Below, one piece after another: positions 32,030 through 44,092 of a stretch of 64,000 nt of DNA. Every line of letters starts with the position of its first letter. Within the stretch, counting starts at the first letter, position 1. The notes beneath the pieces are model-generated. The model was given only the letters and a program-made list of their open reading frames with translations, made no database searches and was not told where the DNA came from. The position numbers were made by a program, and so were the translations under genes. This DNA is from Sphaerospermopsis torques-reginae ITEP-024 (GTDB lineage: Bacteria > Cyanobacteriota > Cyanobacteriia > Cyanobacteriales > Nostocaceae), in NCBI RefSeq assembly GCF_019598945.1, contig NZ_CP080598.1:4340001-4404000 (forward strand). Reading direction: 5' to 3'.

Positions 32030-33616
32030 ATGACTACAATTGCAATTGATTTTGGTACAAGTAATACTGTAATTAGTATTTTAGAACCTGATACCCAACA
32101 ACCTAAAAGTTTACGTTTCCCTAATTTATCCCGTGTCTTTGTGGGTGTAAATTCTCAAGGTGAAAGGTTAGAATTTCCCGTTATTCCTAGTTTATTATTT
32201 ATTAAATCACCCAATAATATTATATTAGGTGAAGGTGTAAGAAGTCAACGTTTAGGACTTTCTCAAAGTTACCCTCCTGAAAGATTATTTAAAAAATTTA
32301 AACGCGATTTAGCTGGAGATTATCAACCACCACCACGTCAAATTGATGGAATTAGTTATAATTCTATTGCTGTTTCTGAATTGTTTATCCAAACTATTTG
32401 GACAGAAATCAAAAAGCAAAATATCCAACCTACTCATTTAATTTTTACTGTTCCTGTTGGTGCTTTTGAACGTTATTTAGACTGGTTTCGAGAGTTAGGT
32501 AATAAATTAAATGTTCCCCAAGTTTCTATTATAGATGAATCTACAGCAGCAGCTTTAGGTTATGCTGTAAAATCTCCCGGTAAGTTAATTTTAGTGGTTG
32601 ATTTTGGTGGGGGAACTTTAGATTTAAGTTTAGTGAGAACTATTAATAATTCTCATGATAATTATAACTTACGCGCTGAGGTTTTAGCAAAATCAGAAGC
32701 TTATGTAGGTGGTGAAGATATTGATGTTTGGATAGTTGATGATTATTTGCGATCGCAAAATCTCACACCTGAACAAATTGGTAAAATCAGTTATCAAAAT
32801 CTCCTAGAAATTGCTGAAGGTTTAAAAATTCAACTTTCTAAAAATCAAACCGCTTCCGAAAGTTGGTTTGATGATGAATCTTTTATGTCTTATGAATTAA
32901 AAATTAACCGGGAAAAATTAGAAGAAATTTTAGAATATTGGCAATTTTTACAACAGTTAAGGGATGCGTTAGATGAAGTTCTAAATTTTGCTTTAAGAAA
33001 AGGTATTTCTAAAAATGATATTGAACAAGTTTTATTAGTAGGAGGAAGTTGTTTAATTCCCGCAGTTCAACAATTAATCATCTCTTATTTTGGTAAAAAC
33101 AAGGTAAAATTAAATAAACCCTTTGATGCTGTATGTCATGGTGCATTAGCAATAACCCAAATTACAGAAATAGATGATTTTTTGCGTCATAGTTACGCGA
33201 TTCGTTTATGGGATAATTTCAGCAAAAGTTATATTTATCATCCTATATTTACCAAAGGTACAAAATATCCTTGTCAAAGTTCCCAATGGTTAACCTTACA
33301 AACTGCAAATAATGGACAAACAGAGATTCGTTTAGATATTGGAGAAGTAGGTGATATGACACAAACAGAAATCGCTTTTGATGCTTCAGGTAGAATGACT
33401 TCTAGCACTCTCCAACATCAAGAAAGTTATCGTTCCTTAGATACCCAACATCAACAGGTATGTGTAGCAAAACTTAACCCTCCAGCAGCAGCAGGATTTG
33501 ATAGAATATCTGTGTTATTTGAGGTAGATTCTCGACGAATTTTATTAGCAACTGTCAAGGATTTATTAACAGCAGAGATATTAGTTAATAGAGGTGAAAT
33601 TTATAAATTAATCTAA
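32030..33616 (+). CDS. Hsp70-family protein (divergent DnaK-like)
   Basis: 528 residues. Actin-like ATPase domain: phosphate 1 TTIAIDFGTSNTVISIL, connect 1 VSIIDESTAAALGYAV, phosphate 2 LILVVDFGGGTLDLSLVRT split by typical residues, and adenosine motif VLLVGGSCLIPAV. The C-terminal substrate part is short and unlike DnaK, with no lid. Such Hsp70 variants of about 530 residues are common in cyanobacteria, here with their own GrpE-like partner. Client unknown. It ends shortly before a complex repeat at 33638. Confidence 0.9.
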   Translation: MTTIAIDFGTSNTVISILEPDTQQPKSLRFPNLSRVFVGVNSQGERLEFPVIPSLLFIKSPNNIILGEGVRSQRLGLSQSYPPERLFKKFKRDLAGDYQPPPRQIDGISYNSIAVSELFIQTIWTEIKKQNIQPTHLIFTVPVGAFERYLDWFRELGNKLNVPQVSIIDESTAAALGYAVKSPGKLILVVDFGGGTLDLSLVRTINNSHDNYNLRAEVLAKSEAYVGGEDIDVWIVDDYLRSQNLTPEQIGKISYQNLLEIAEGLKIQLSKNQTASESWFDDESFMSYELKINREKLEEILEYWQFLQQLRDALDEVLNFALRKGISKNDIEQVLLVGGSCLIPAVQQLIISYFGKNKVKLNKPFDAVCHGALAITQITEIDDFLRHSYAIRLWDNFSKSYIYHPIFTKGTKYPCQSSQWLTLQTANNGQTEIRLDIGEVGDMTQTEIAFDASGRMTSSTLQHQESYRSLDTQHQQVCVAKLNPPAAAGFDRISVLFEVDSRRILLATVKDLLTAEILVNRGEIYKLI

Positions 33617-33637
33617 AATTTTCTTCCCCAGTCCCTT

Positions 33638-33832
33638 TTATCAATTGATAATTGACAATTGAAAATTGACAATTGTTTCATTCAAGGCTTCCGCCGTGAG
33701 CGTCAGCCGATAGCGTAGCGTGGCGTATGACTCCTACGTCGTCACGCAAGCTATAGCCATACGGTTTAAAACCTCCCCTTTCAAGGGAGAGGTAATTGTC
33801 AATTGTTCATTGTTAATTGTCAATTATTGAAT
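33638..33832. repeat. Composite of ATTGACA heptamers and palindromic repeats
   Basis: TCAATTGATAATTGACAATTG units, then CATTCAAGGCTT, then the known-type repeat GATAGCGTAGCGTGGCGTATG, then more heptamers. Parts recur at 17355-17402 and 59098-59150. Confidence 0.85.
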
Positions 33833-36158
33833 CCATTCTTTGCAACTGCGCTACTTTCGGATCAATGATTTTTTGACCTAAACTAGCAAATTTAATCGCT
33901 ACAGATATCTTATTACCCGTCCCAAAAACATGAGTAATTTCGCCGATTCCAAAAGTTTTATGCAATACTCTTTCGCCGACTCGCCAATTTTCTGATGCGC
34001 ATTGATTATCAGGGTTTGCAGATGTTGACTTAGTAAAAGTACGGGTGTTTTTCTTTTTGGTGGTTAATAAATCTGGGGGTAGTTCATCCAAAAATTGCGA
34101 TCGCAAAGCTGGTTCTCTACTACCATACAACCTTCTTTCTCTAGCATGGGATAAATACAATCTTTCCTTAGCGCGTGTTATCCCTACATAACACAAACGT
34201 CGTTCCTCCTCCAACGATGCAGGATCTTGTAAAGAACGATAACCAGGAAATAACCCCTGTTCTAACCCAACTAAAAATACTACAGGAAATTCTAAACCTT
34301 TAGAAGCGTGCAAAGTCATTAAAGAAACTGCTGTTTGTCCTTCTTTTAAATTATCTAAATCAGAACTTAACGCCGCACTTTGCAAAAATGCTTGTAATGA
34401 AATATCATCACCTTTATTGTCATCTTCAAACTGAGTGATAGCGTTAAACAATTCTTTGACGTTACTGATTCTATTATCAGCTTCATCCGTTCCCTGTTCC
34501 ATCAAATCCCGAATATAGTTAGAATCATCCAAAATTCCTTCTAAAATTTCAGAACCGGGAATTTTTGTAATTTGTTCTTGCCATTTCTGAATTATACCAG
34601 CAAAACCATTCACAGACTTGGCAGCACGTCCAGCTAAAGTATTTACTGATGTTTCATCACTTAATATTTCCCATAAAGTTGTACCTAATTGTTGGGAAGC
34701 ATTCATCAAAGCATCAATAGTAGCTTTACCAATTCCCCGACGAGGAGTATTAATAACTCTTAATAAACTAACTGTATCCGCTGGATTATTAATTGCTCTT
34801 AAATAAGCGACAACATCCTTAATTTCTTTGCGGTCATAAAACTTCATTCCCCCAACAACTGTATAAGGAATTTGATATTTTACTAATAATTCTTCAAAAG
34901 GTCGAGATTGGGCGTTAGTGCGATAAAGAATAGCAAAACTACCCCAATTTAATTCCGGGTTTTGATGTTCTAAAGTGCGAATTTGATTAATCACAAAATC
35001 TGCTTCTGCTATTTCATCATCAGCTTTATAACAATAAATTTCTTCCCCTGCATCTCTTGTAGCTCTGAGAATTTTATCAATACGTTGGGTATTATTTTCA
35101 ATTAGTTCATTAGCAGCTTGGAGGATATTTTCACAAGAGCGATAGTTTTCTTCTAATTTTACCATTGTTCTGGTATCATCATCCTCTAAACCATCACCAA
35201 AATCTTGTTGAAATTCTAGTAATATGGTAAAATCAGCCATTCTAAAACTGTAAATTGATTGGTCAGCATCACCCACCACAAACACAGACCGATTTTGCCA
35301 ATCCCACTCACTCTTTCTGTTTTCACCATTAGTTACTAACAGACGAATCAATTCATATTGAGTGCGGTTGGTGTCTTGATATTCATCTACTAAAATATGA
35401 CAAAATTTCCGATGCCAATACCCTAAAACTTGTTCATTTTGTTGAAATAATCTTGTAGGAATTAAAATTAAATCATCAAAATCTAAAGCGTTATTTTGTG
35501 CTAATCTATCTTGGTAAAGATTATAAACATCAGCAATTACCCGACCACGATAATTTGGCTGTTCTCGTTCAAATTCCTGGGGTGATAAACCTTGGTTTTT
35601 GGCATTACTAATAGCGTAACGCACAGATTTAGGCTCAAATTTTTTACTGTCTAAATTAAGTTCTTTAGTAACAATTTCTTTGATTAAACTTTGGACATCA
35701 GACTCATCAAAAATAGAAAAGTTTTTATTCCAACGTCGTCCTTTTTCATCTTGATATTTTTCGATATCAAAGCGGAGAATGCGAGAAAAAAGACTATGAA
35801 AAGTGCCACACCACATATTTTTGATAGTAGTGCGATAAACTTTAGATATCAGTTGAGTTTGTTCGTATTCTGGTAATAAATCAAACTTGTTACCGTGTTG
35901 AGAAATAGCTAATTGTTCAGCAAATAACCTTTGAATCCGGTCTTTCATTTCCCGTGCAGCTTTGTTGGTGAAAGTCACCGCTAAAATATTTTCAGGGTTA
36001 ACACGGTTTTGCAGAATTAAATTAGCGATACGGTAAGTAAGCGCACGAGTTTTACCAGAACCCGCACCAGCGACAACTAATAAAGGTCCGCAATAGTGTT
36101 CAACTGCTATACGTTGACTGGGGTTAAGATGGCTAAGAAAATCTATATTTGTAGTCAT
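33813..36158 (-). CDS. pcrA: UvrD/PcrA-type ATP-dependent DNA helicase
   Basis: 781 residues, full superfamily 1A helicase: LNPSQRIAVEHYCGPLLVVA with Walker A GAGSGKT, motif II DEYQDTN, motif III VFVVGDADQSIYSFR, motif IV region YRSCENILQAANELI, motif V LMTLHASKGLEFPVV and motif VI VGITRAKERLYLSHA. A C-terminal Tudor-like segment (VGERVLHKTFGIGEITHVFG), which binds RNA polymerase in PcrA, is present. Role: DNA repair, restart of blocked replication and clearing of stalled transcription. Single gene on its strand; upstream of it lies the leftward histidine kinase gene. Confidence 0.95.
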   Translation of the reverse strand: MTTNIDFLSHLNPSQRIAVEHYCGPLLVVAGAGSGKTRALTYRIANLILQNRVNPENILAVTFTNKAAREMKDRIQRLFAEQLAISQHGNKFDLLPEYEQTQLISKVYRTTIKNMWCGTFHSLFSRILRFDIEKYQDEKGRRWNKNFSIFDESDVQSLIKEIVTKELNLDSKKFEPKSVRYAISNAKNQGLSPQEFEREQPNYRGRVIADVYNLYQDRLAQNNALDFDDLILIPTRLFQQNEQVLGYWHRKFCHILVDEYQDTNRTQYELIRLLVTNGENRKSEWDWQNRSVFVVGDADQSIYSFRMADFTILLEFQQDFGDGLEDDDTRTMVKLEENYRSCENILQAANELIENNTQRIDKILRATRDAGEEIYCYKADDEIAEADFVINQIRTLEHQNPELNWGSFAILYRTNAQSRPFEELLVKYQIPYTVVGGMKFYDRKEIKDVVAYLRAINNPADTVSLLRVINTPRRGIGKATIDALMNASQQLGTTLWEILSDETSVNTLAGRAAKSVNGFAGIIQKWQEQITKIPGSEILEGILDDSNYIRDLMEQGTDEADNRISNVKELFNAITQFEDDNKGDDISLQAFLQSAALSSDLDNLKEGQTAVSLMTLHASKGLEFPVVFLVGLEQGLFPGYRSLQDPASLEEERRLCYVGITRAKERLYLSHARERRLYGSREPALRSQFLDELPPDLLTTKKKNTRTFTKSTSANPDNQCASENWRVGERVLHKTFGIGEITHVFGTGNKISVAIKFASLGQKIIDPKVAQLQRMDSIIDN

Positions 36159-36367
36159 AGGTGTGTGAAATAGCGATGCAATAATATTTATACAGTAGGG
36201 AACAGGAAGATTGAAAATCTTTTAGTACATAGCTTTTTTTATTAACTACTCCCTGTTAAGTGCAATATTACCTATCTTATTCTCTTATTCTCTTCTTCCT
36301 TCGTTCCTTCGTTCCTTCGTGGTTCATTCATATCATAATAAAATTAAACCAACTTAAACCCAATCAC

Positions 36368-38059
36368 CTATTCCCTATTAGCTTTCAAAGGTAAATTTAC
36401 TCTAAAAGTAGAACCAACACCAAGCTGACTTTTGACAATAATCTCACCCCCCATCATTTGACAAAAATGACGGCTAATAGCCAATCCTAACCCAGTACCG
36501 CCATATTTCCTAGTAGTGGAATTATCTCCTTGAGTAAAAGGTTGAAATAGCTGCTGCTGCTGACTAGGGGACATACCAATACCTGTATCAGTGACAGTAA
36601 AACTAATTATACCTAAAGGAGCATCTTTGAATAAGTTGGTTTTTTCATGTTTAACTGTCAATGTGATTTTACCGTTTGTAGTAAACTTAGCAGCATTGCT
36701 GAGTAAATTTAGCAATACTTGTCGCATTCTTTTTTGGTCAGCATACATATTTCCCAAATTTTCATCACAGTCTACCACCAAGTTATTACCATTTTTTTCC
36801 ATAGCTGGTTTAACGGTGAGAACAAGATTATTAATCAAATTTGTAATATCAAATGTTTCTGGGTAAAGAGTCATTTTCCCAGCTTCGATTTTTGACACAT
36901 CAAGGATATCGTTAATCAGTTCTAGCAAATGTCTACCAGCGGAATTAATAGTTTCTAAATCAGTAATAAAATCAGGAGAAGCACCTATATCAGCAGCATC
37001 ATCTTGCAAAAGTTGACTTAAACCAATAACTGCATTTAACGGTGTGCGTAGCTCGTGACTGACATTAGCGAGAAATTGACTTTTTGCTGTGCTGGCAGCT
37101 TCAGCTAATTCTTTCGCCTGTTCGAGTTGTTTAGTGCGTTCAGATACTCGCTCAATCAAGCGATTGAGAGATTTAGCCAGCAAGCCAATTTCATCATCAG
37201 TAGTGATGGGAGCGCGTAAATCAAAATTAGATTTTTTTGCCACTTGTTCAGCTACTTGAGTGACAGTAATTACAGGTTCAGCGATCGCTCGACTGGTACG
37301 CCAAGCTACCACAGCTGCAATAGCCACAGATAGCAGCATACTGACTATAAAAATTGTTCTTTCTACAAATCTCGCTTCCTCTACATCGTTTTGCCTATCC
37401 TGTTCTTGTTCTTGCGCCGTTCTTAAAATTCTCGTCAACTTATTTGATAAATTATCTAGATCCTCGACAGTGTTACTGTTCATAACTTCCAGTAACTCTT
37501 TGCGTACAGTTTCTACTTGTTCAGACTGTAAAGCATTATTATCAAGTTTTTGTAAAATTTTTTCTACTTGCTCAATATAAGCTTTAAAATTACTAGAATA
37601 ATCTGATAATAAAGTTTGTAAAGTGTTGCTATTGGCAGCTAAAGTCTCGGGCTTACTGCTAATATATGCGCTGATTTTTGTGTCTAATTTTTGAGCTTCA
37701 GCAAAAGAAGTCAGTAATTCATCTTTTTTCTGGGTTCGCTTTTGTGTATTTTCTAACACAGCCACTAAATTCGCGCTATGCAACTGTGCCTCAAATATGG
37801 CATTTTTATAATTATTCAGTAGTTGTTCTTGCTGTTTAGCCTGATGGAACTGCCGAACTTCTCTTCCTCGGTAATAGCTGGCCAGCACCAACCCAGTCAG
37901 AGAGCCGAAAAAGCCAATTCCAATAGCTACAAAGTAGCCATAGCCAATTTTTTGATGGATACGCCATGAACTAGCTTTAAGTTTCCCACGGGAGGGAAAT
38001 TCTATTGTTGGAAGTTCATCTATTTTTGACTCTTGAGTTGACACTTTCTTGCTTTCCAA
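36368..38059 (-). CDS. Membrane sensor histidine kinase
   Basis: 563 residues: cytoplasmic head, membrane helix 1 (about 44-64), a coiled periplasmic four-helix region, membrane helix 2 (about 233-252), HAMP (about 253-310), HisKA with FLANVSHELRTPLNAVIG (His about 334) and HATPase_c with N box, DTGIGM, GTGLGLAI. It autophosphorylates in response to an unknown extracytoplasmic signal; no response regulator is adjacent. The frame and motifs are complete. The start is the first ATG; the predicted head is Glu/Lys/Ser-rich. Confidence 0.92.
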   Translation of the reverse strand: MESKKVSTQESKIDELPTIEFPSRGKLKASSWRIHQKIGYGYFVAIGIGFFGSLTGLVLASYYRGREVRQFHQAKQQEQLLNNYKNAIFEAQLHSANLVAVLENTQKRTQKKDELLTSFAEAQKLDTKISAYISSKPETLAANSNTLQTLLSDYSSNFKAYIEQVEKILQKLDNNALQSEQVETVRKELLEVMNSNTVEDLDNLSNKLTRILRTAQEQEQDRQNDVEEARFVERTIFIVSMLLSVAIAAVVAWRTSRAIAEPVITVTQVAEQVAKKSNFDLRAPITTDDEIGLLAKSLNRLIERVSERTKQLEQAKELAEAASTAKSQFLANVSHELRTPLNAVIGLSQLLQDDAADIGASPDFITDLETINSAGRHLLELINDILDVSKIEAGKMTLYPETFDITNLINNLVLTVKPAMEKNGNNLVVDCDENLGNMYADQKRMRQVLLNLLSNAAKFTTNGKITLTVKHEKTNLFKDAPLGIISFTVTDTGIGMSPSQQQQLFQPFTQGDNSTTRKYGGTGLGLAISRHFCQMMGGEIIVKSQLGVGSTFRVNLPLKANRE

Positions 38060-38831
38060 ACTTTTGTCAACAAGGGTAGGCTTTTGATCTGGTATCCCAG
38101 CATTTTCTTAACCTTCCTACAAATATCACCAACCAAGTTTAACCTTGATAATGACTTTAAATATGATTAAATTTTCATTTACCCTCTTTGATAACAGGAT
38201 TAAATCATTCTTTTCCAGATAATAGCATGGACTTATATTGAGTATAGAAAGTTGAGACATTTCTCAAGGGTTAATCAAGGCAGCTTTGCTGGAGTGCGTT
38301 TCTGTGCCAAAAATTTTCCTTTCCAATGCGAGATATTAGAGGCGATTTTTCCGATCAAACTTATTATGTTTGATAGAGATTTTACAATTGACTAAACATT
38401 ATATCATCAAATATTATTAACGTCTAGTCTATTTGAACAAACCTAAAAATTGTTACATATTAAAATCAAGATGAAAAAGCCAATTGACGAATCTGGCGGA
38501 ATATAGCTTTAATAGTCAGAAATAGGCAGATTAAATCAGCGTTTAACAAAATCGGCGTAAGTCCCCGACTACAAGAATGTGAGTTGGGGATATAAGCTGG
38601 AAGATTGAGGCGTACATCCTTGATGCACAACAGCTTATCCAATTATTTTCTAGATTTACTTTACTGTTAATGCAGCAAAGGTAAGACGGTAATTAAGGTG
38701 ATAATACCTATTACAAACACTAAAAACCCTTTTTGACCTCAACCTGATTGTACTGATTCAGGAGTCCATTGCTTAGTAAACAGTCTTGTGGTCAGAATAG
38801 TGAGGATTAAGAAAACTCCACTGTCAAAATT
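38060..38831. other. Long intergenic region without a gene
   Basis: No ORF of note. It contains a degenerate hairpin (GTCCCCGACTAC..GAGTTGGGGAT, about 38562-38594) and the divergent promoters of the histidine kinase and CAAD genes. I see no recognisable RNA gene. Confidence 0.5.
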
Positions 38832-39281
38832 ATGGAAGTGAAAATGCAAGAACCAGAATATACAGAAACCAAGTCAAAAGAAACAACAATCCCAGATATC
38901 AACACCCAAGCAGGAAGCATCACCAAACTACAGCCTCCTGTACAGTCTCAAGAGCAATGGCTCAAATATGGGCAGCAAGTTTCTGGCTTTTTAGGCACAT
39001 TACCTGACTATGTAGGTAACTTCTTTAATCAATACAAGCAGCCTATAATTAGCGTTGGTTTAGTGATTACAGCAATTGTCACTGTTAAGGTCTTACTGGC
39101 TGTACTAGATTCTCTCAATGGTATTCCCTTGGTAGCACCTACCTTTGAATTGATTGGTATTGGTTATTCTGCCTGGTTTGTTTATCGCTATTTACTCAAA
39201 GCTTCAACTCGGCAAGAGTTAACCAGTGAAATTACAACCCTCAAATCACAAGTTGTAGGTAAAGACTCTTCAGAATCTTAA
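38832..39281 (+). CDS. CAAD-domain membrane protein (CURT1-like)
   Basis: 149 residues: a disordered Gln/Thr-rich head, an amphipathic stretch (LGTLPDYVGNFFNQYK), then two membrane helices (IISVGLVITAIVTVKVLLAV and FELIGIGYSAWFVYRYLL) separated by a short turn, and an amphipathic tail. This is the CAAD module, first seen appended to cyanobacterial aminoacyl-tRNA synthetases and related to thylakoid-curving CURT1 proteins; here it is free-standing. Start at ATG 38832 (MEVKM), with another ATG four codons on. Confidence 0.87.
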   Translation: MEVKMQEPEYTETKSKETTIPDINTQAGSITKLQPPVQSQEQWLKYGQQVSGFLGTLPDYVGNFFNQYKQPIISVGLVITAIVTVKVLLAVLDSLNGIPLVAPTFELIGIGYSAWFVYRYLLKASTRQELTSEITTLKSQVVGKDSSES

Positions 39282-39282
39282 T

Positions 39283-39315
39283 TTTTCAGGAGTCAGGAGG
39301 CAGGAGGCAGGAGTT
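39283..39315. repeat. CAGGAGT/CAGGAGG heptamer repeat
   Basis: Four 7-base units immediately downstream of the CAAD gene; a CTTCCCC/CTGCTTC pyrimidine-rich run follows to about 39370. Confidence 0.8.
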
Positions 39316-39389
39316 AATATTCTCCCCCTACTTCCCCTACTTCCCCTGCTTCCCCTGCTTCTCTTCCCAGTCCCCAGTCTCCTATCTCC

Positions 39390-40679
39390 TCAAAGCACTC
39401 GTAAAATGCTAGGAATGCTATCTATTGCTTCCAGGGTTTGAATTTCGGCTAAAGCTTGTCTAAAGTCGCCTTCTTTCACATCGTGGGTGACAACGACAAT
39501 TTCTGCTAGTTCTTCCTGAAAACCGGTTTGGACGACTGACTCTAAACTCACGCCATATTTACCAAAGCAAGTTCCTAATTTACCGATGACTCCGGGATGG
39601 TCTTTGCTGAGGAAACGAGTGTAAAATCGGGTAACAAGTTCAGAAATTGGCGCTATTTGACAGTAATGTTGATGTCTACAAGCTAATAAGGGATTTGCTT
39701 TGGGGGTATTAGTTTTCAACGTCGCTACCAGATTTAAAATATCTGAACAAACAGCACTAGCAGTAGCACCAGCACCAGCACCAGGTCCAAAAAACATTAC
39801 CTGGCCAATGGGTTCACCTTCCACCAGAATGGCATTATAAACACCATTGATACTAGCCAAAGGATGAGTTTGGGGTACTAAAGTGGGATGGACTCTCACT
39901 GATAGCTGAGAATTATCACCGATTTGGCCTTTGGCGATCGCCAATAATTTAATCACAAATCCCAATTTAGCAGCATAGGTAATATCGGTCTTACTGACTT
40001 GGCGAATGCCTTCACAATAGACATCTTGCAAGTTGATGCGATCGCCAAAACCTAAAGATGCCAAAATAGCAATTTTATCAGCCGCATCCAAGCCATCAAC
40101 ATCAGCGGTAGGGTCAGCTTCTGCATAACCTAAACGTTGAGCATCAGCTAAAACTTCATTGAAGTCGCCGCCTTCCGTTTGCATCCGGCTAAGGATGTAG
40201 TTAGTTGTACCGTTAACAATGCCAGTGATAGTATGAATTTGGTTAACACTTAAAGACTGTTTGAGGGGTTGAATCACAGGGATACCACCACCAACAGAAG
40301 CTTCTAGCATCACATATACCCCAGAAGCGTTGGCAGCGGTAAATATTTCTGCCCCAAATCGGGAAATAGCCGCTTTATTAGCTGTTACTACGTGCTTACC
40401 ATTTTTAATAGCAGTGAGGATCAGCGATCGCGCTGGTTCTAATCCTCCCATGACTTCCACAATTATATCTATATCTGGATCATTGACAATTGCTTCTAGA
40501 TCCGTAGTCACTACCCCCGATGGTAGTTCTACATCTCGGTGTTTATCAAGCGATCGCACTCCTACCCGATGAATTTCGATTTCCTGCAACAGTGGGTGAC
40601 GACCTTCCAAGTCCTGCAACAGTTGTACAGTTCCCGTTCCCACAGTACCTAATCCTAATATTCCTAGTTTAACACCCAC
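39390..40679 (-). CDS. hom: Homoserine dehydrogenase
   Basis: 429 residues from a GTG at 40679, giving VGVKLGILGLGTVGTGTVQL (Met at position 1 in vivo). The frame is open to 40727, but the extra 16 residues (starting MPCLQLFCVYRL) do not look like the family. NAD(P)-binding GLGTVGTG, catalytic-domain segments AEADPTADVDGLDAADK and GGGIPVIQPL, and a C-terminal ACT domain (DHPGVIGKLGTCFGKYGVSL) for allosteric control by threonine. It reduces aspartate semialdehyde to homoserine for threonine and methionine synthesis. Single gene; metK is nearby but not linked. Confidence 0.94.
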   Translation of the reverse strand: MGVKLGILGLGTVGTGTVQLLQDLEGRHPLLQEIEIHRVGVRSLDKHRDVELPSGVVTTDLEAIVNDPDIDIIVEVMGGLEPARSLILTAIKNGKHVVTANKAAISRFGAEIFTAANASGVYVMLEASVGGGIPVIQPLKQSLSVNQIHTITGIVNGTTNYILSRMQTEGGDFNEVLADAQRLGYAEADPTADVDGLDAADKIAILASLGFGDRINLQDVYCEGIRQVSKTDITYAAKLGFVIKLLAIAKGQIGDNSQLSVRVHPTLVPQTHPLASINGVYNAILVEGEPIGQVMFFGPGAGAGATASAVCSDILNLVATLKTNTPKANPLLACRHQHYCQIAPISELVTRFYTRFLSKDHPGVIGKLGTCFGKYGVSLESVVQTGFQEELAEIVVVTHDVKEGDFRQALAEIQTLEAIDSIPSILRVL

Positions 40680-40790
40680 AGATTTTGCACCCAAACGATA
40701 TACACAAAACAATTGTAGGCAGGGCATCGCCCCACCTACAAACTTAAAGCTGAGAATTTGGAATTAAATTACTATTGAGCATTGACCACA

Positions 40791-42882
<2,092 letters not shown>

Positions 42883-43887
42883 ATGACAAGTAAGCCGGAA
42901 CGCGTGGTATTGATTGGAGTAGCCGGAGACTCTGGGTGCGGTAAGTCTACGTTTTTGCGTCGATTGATCGACTTATTTGGTGAAGAATTAATGACAGTTA
43001 TCTGCTTGGATGACTATCATTGCCTTGATCGTAAACAACGTAAAGAAACTGGTATCACTGCACTCGATCCCAGGGCAAACAATTTTGACCTCATGTATGA
43101 GCAAATTAAAGCTCTAAAAGAAGGTAATGCCGTTGATAAGCCGATTTATAACCACGAAACCGGCATGATTGATCCTCCAGAACGGATTAAGCCAAACCAC
43201 ATTATAGTAGTTGAGGGGCTGCATCCTTTATATGATGAACGGGTGAGAGCCTTACTAGATTTCAGTGTTTACTTTGACATCAGTGATGAAGTCAAAATTG
43301 CCTGGAAAATTCAACGAGATATGGCTGAACGTGGCCACCGCTATGAAGATGTTTTAGCCCAAATCAATTCTCGTAAACCTGACTTTGAAAAATTCATTGA
43401 ACCACAAAGAGAATTTGCGGATGTGGTTTTACAGGTATTACCCACAAACTTGATCAAAAACGACACCGAACGCAAAGTATTGCGGGTACGGATGTTGCAA
43501 AAAGAAGGCAAGGAAGGGTTTGAGCCAGCATACTTGTTTGATGAAGGTTCAACCATTCAGTGGACTCCTTGTGGACGCAAACTGACCTGTTCTTACCCTG
43601 GTATGCAGCTTTACTACGGTTCTGATGTGTACTACGGTCGTTATGTATCTGTTTTAGAAGTAGATGGTCAGTTTGACAACTTGGATGAAGTGATTTACAT
43701 CGAAAACCATCTGAGCAACACATCTACCAAATACACAGGTGAGATGACTCACTTATTACTGCAACACCGTGAATATCCAGGTTCTAATAATGGAACTGGT
43801 TTGTTCCAAGTGTTGACAGGTTTAAAAATGCGTGCTGTTTATGAACAATTGACAGCTAATGAAGCAAAGTTAGCAGTTCAAGTCTAA
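42883..43887 (+). CDS. prk: Phosphoribulokinase
   Basis: 334 residues, Calvin cycle enzyme that makes ribulose 1,5-bisphosphate with ATP. P-loop GDSGCGKST (15-23) with the redox-regulated Cys19 and second Cys41 (VICLDDYHC), the pair that thioredoxin reduces and that binds CP12/GAPDH when oxidised. Other signatures: IYNHETGMIDPPE and HIIVVEGLHPLYD. AGAGGAG ribosome binding site about 6 bases upstream. Terminator 24 bases after the stop. Confidence 0.97.
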   Translation: MTSKPERVVLIGVAGDSGCGKSTFLRRLIDLFGEELMTVICLDDYHCLDRKQRKETGITALDPRANNFDLMYEQIKALKEGNAVDKPIYNHETGMIDPPERIKPNHIIVVEGLHPLYDERVRALLDFSVYFDISDEVKIAWKIQRDMAERGHRYEDVLAQINSRKPDFEKFIEPQREFADVVLQVLPTNLIKNDTERKVLRVRMLQKEGKEGFEPAYLFDEGSTIQWTPCGRKLTCSYPGMQLYYGSDVYYGRYVSVLEVDGQFDNLDEVIYIENHLSNTSTKYTGEMTHLLLQHREYPGSNNGTGLFQVLTGLKMRAVYEQLTANEAKLAVQV

Positions 43888-43909
43888 AACCAGCAATGTT
43901 GTTAAACAC

Positions 43910-43944
43910 AAAAGGGGTTGCATCTGTGGGTGTAACCCTTTTTT
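43910..43944 (+). terminator. Intrinsic terminator of prk
   Basis: Stem AAAGGGGTTGCA with TGTAACCCTTT (one G-U and a bulge) followed by a run of T. Confidence 0.8.
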
Positions 43945-43966
43945 GTTGTGGAGAAAGTAAATTTTT

Positions 43967-43998
43967 TCCCTGTTCCCTGTTCCCTGTTCCCTGTTCTC
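43967..43998. repeat. (TCCCTGT)n heptamer repeat
   Basis: About four and a half copies between prk and metK. Confidence 0.9.
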
Positions 43999-44092
43999 TG
44001 TGTCAATATGGTTATGATTTGAGAAATGAGTAGCTGAAACTAAAATAACCAAATTTAGTCAGTGAATAAAATTATTCCAGGAGGATTTTCCT

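Noticed and set aside
44000-44092. SAM riboswitch upstream of metK
   Set aside because: No long leader with paired helices is visible; the region is short and taken up by a heptamer repeat and the ribosome binding site.
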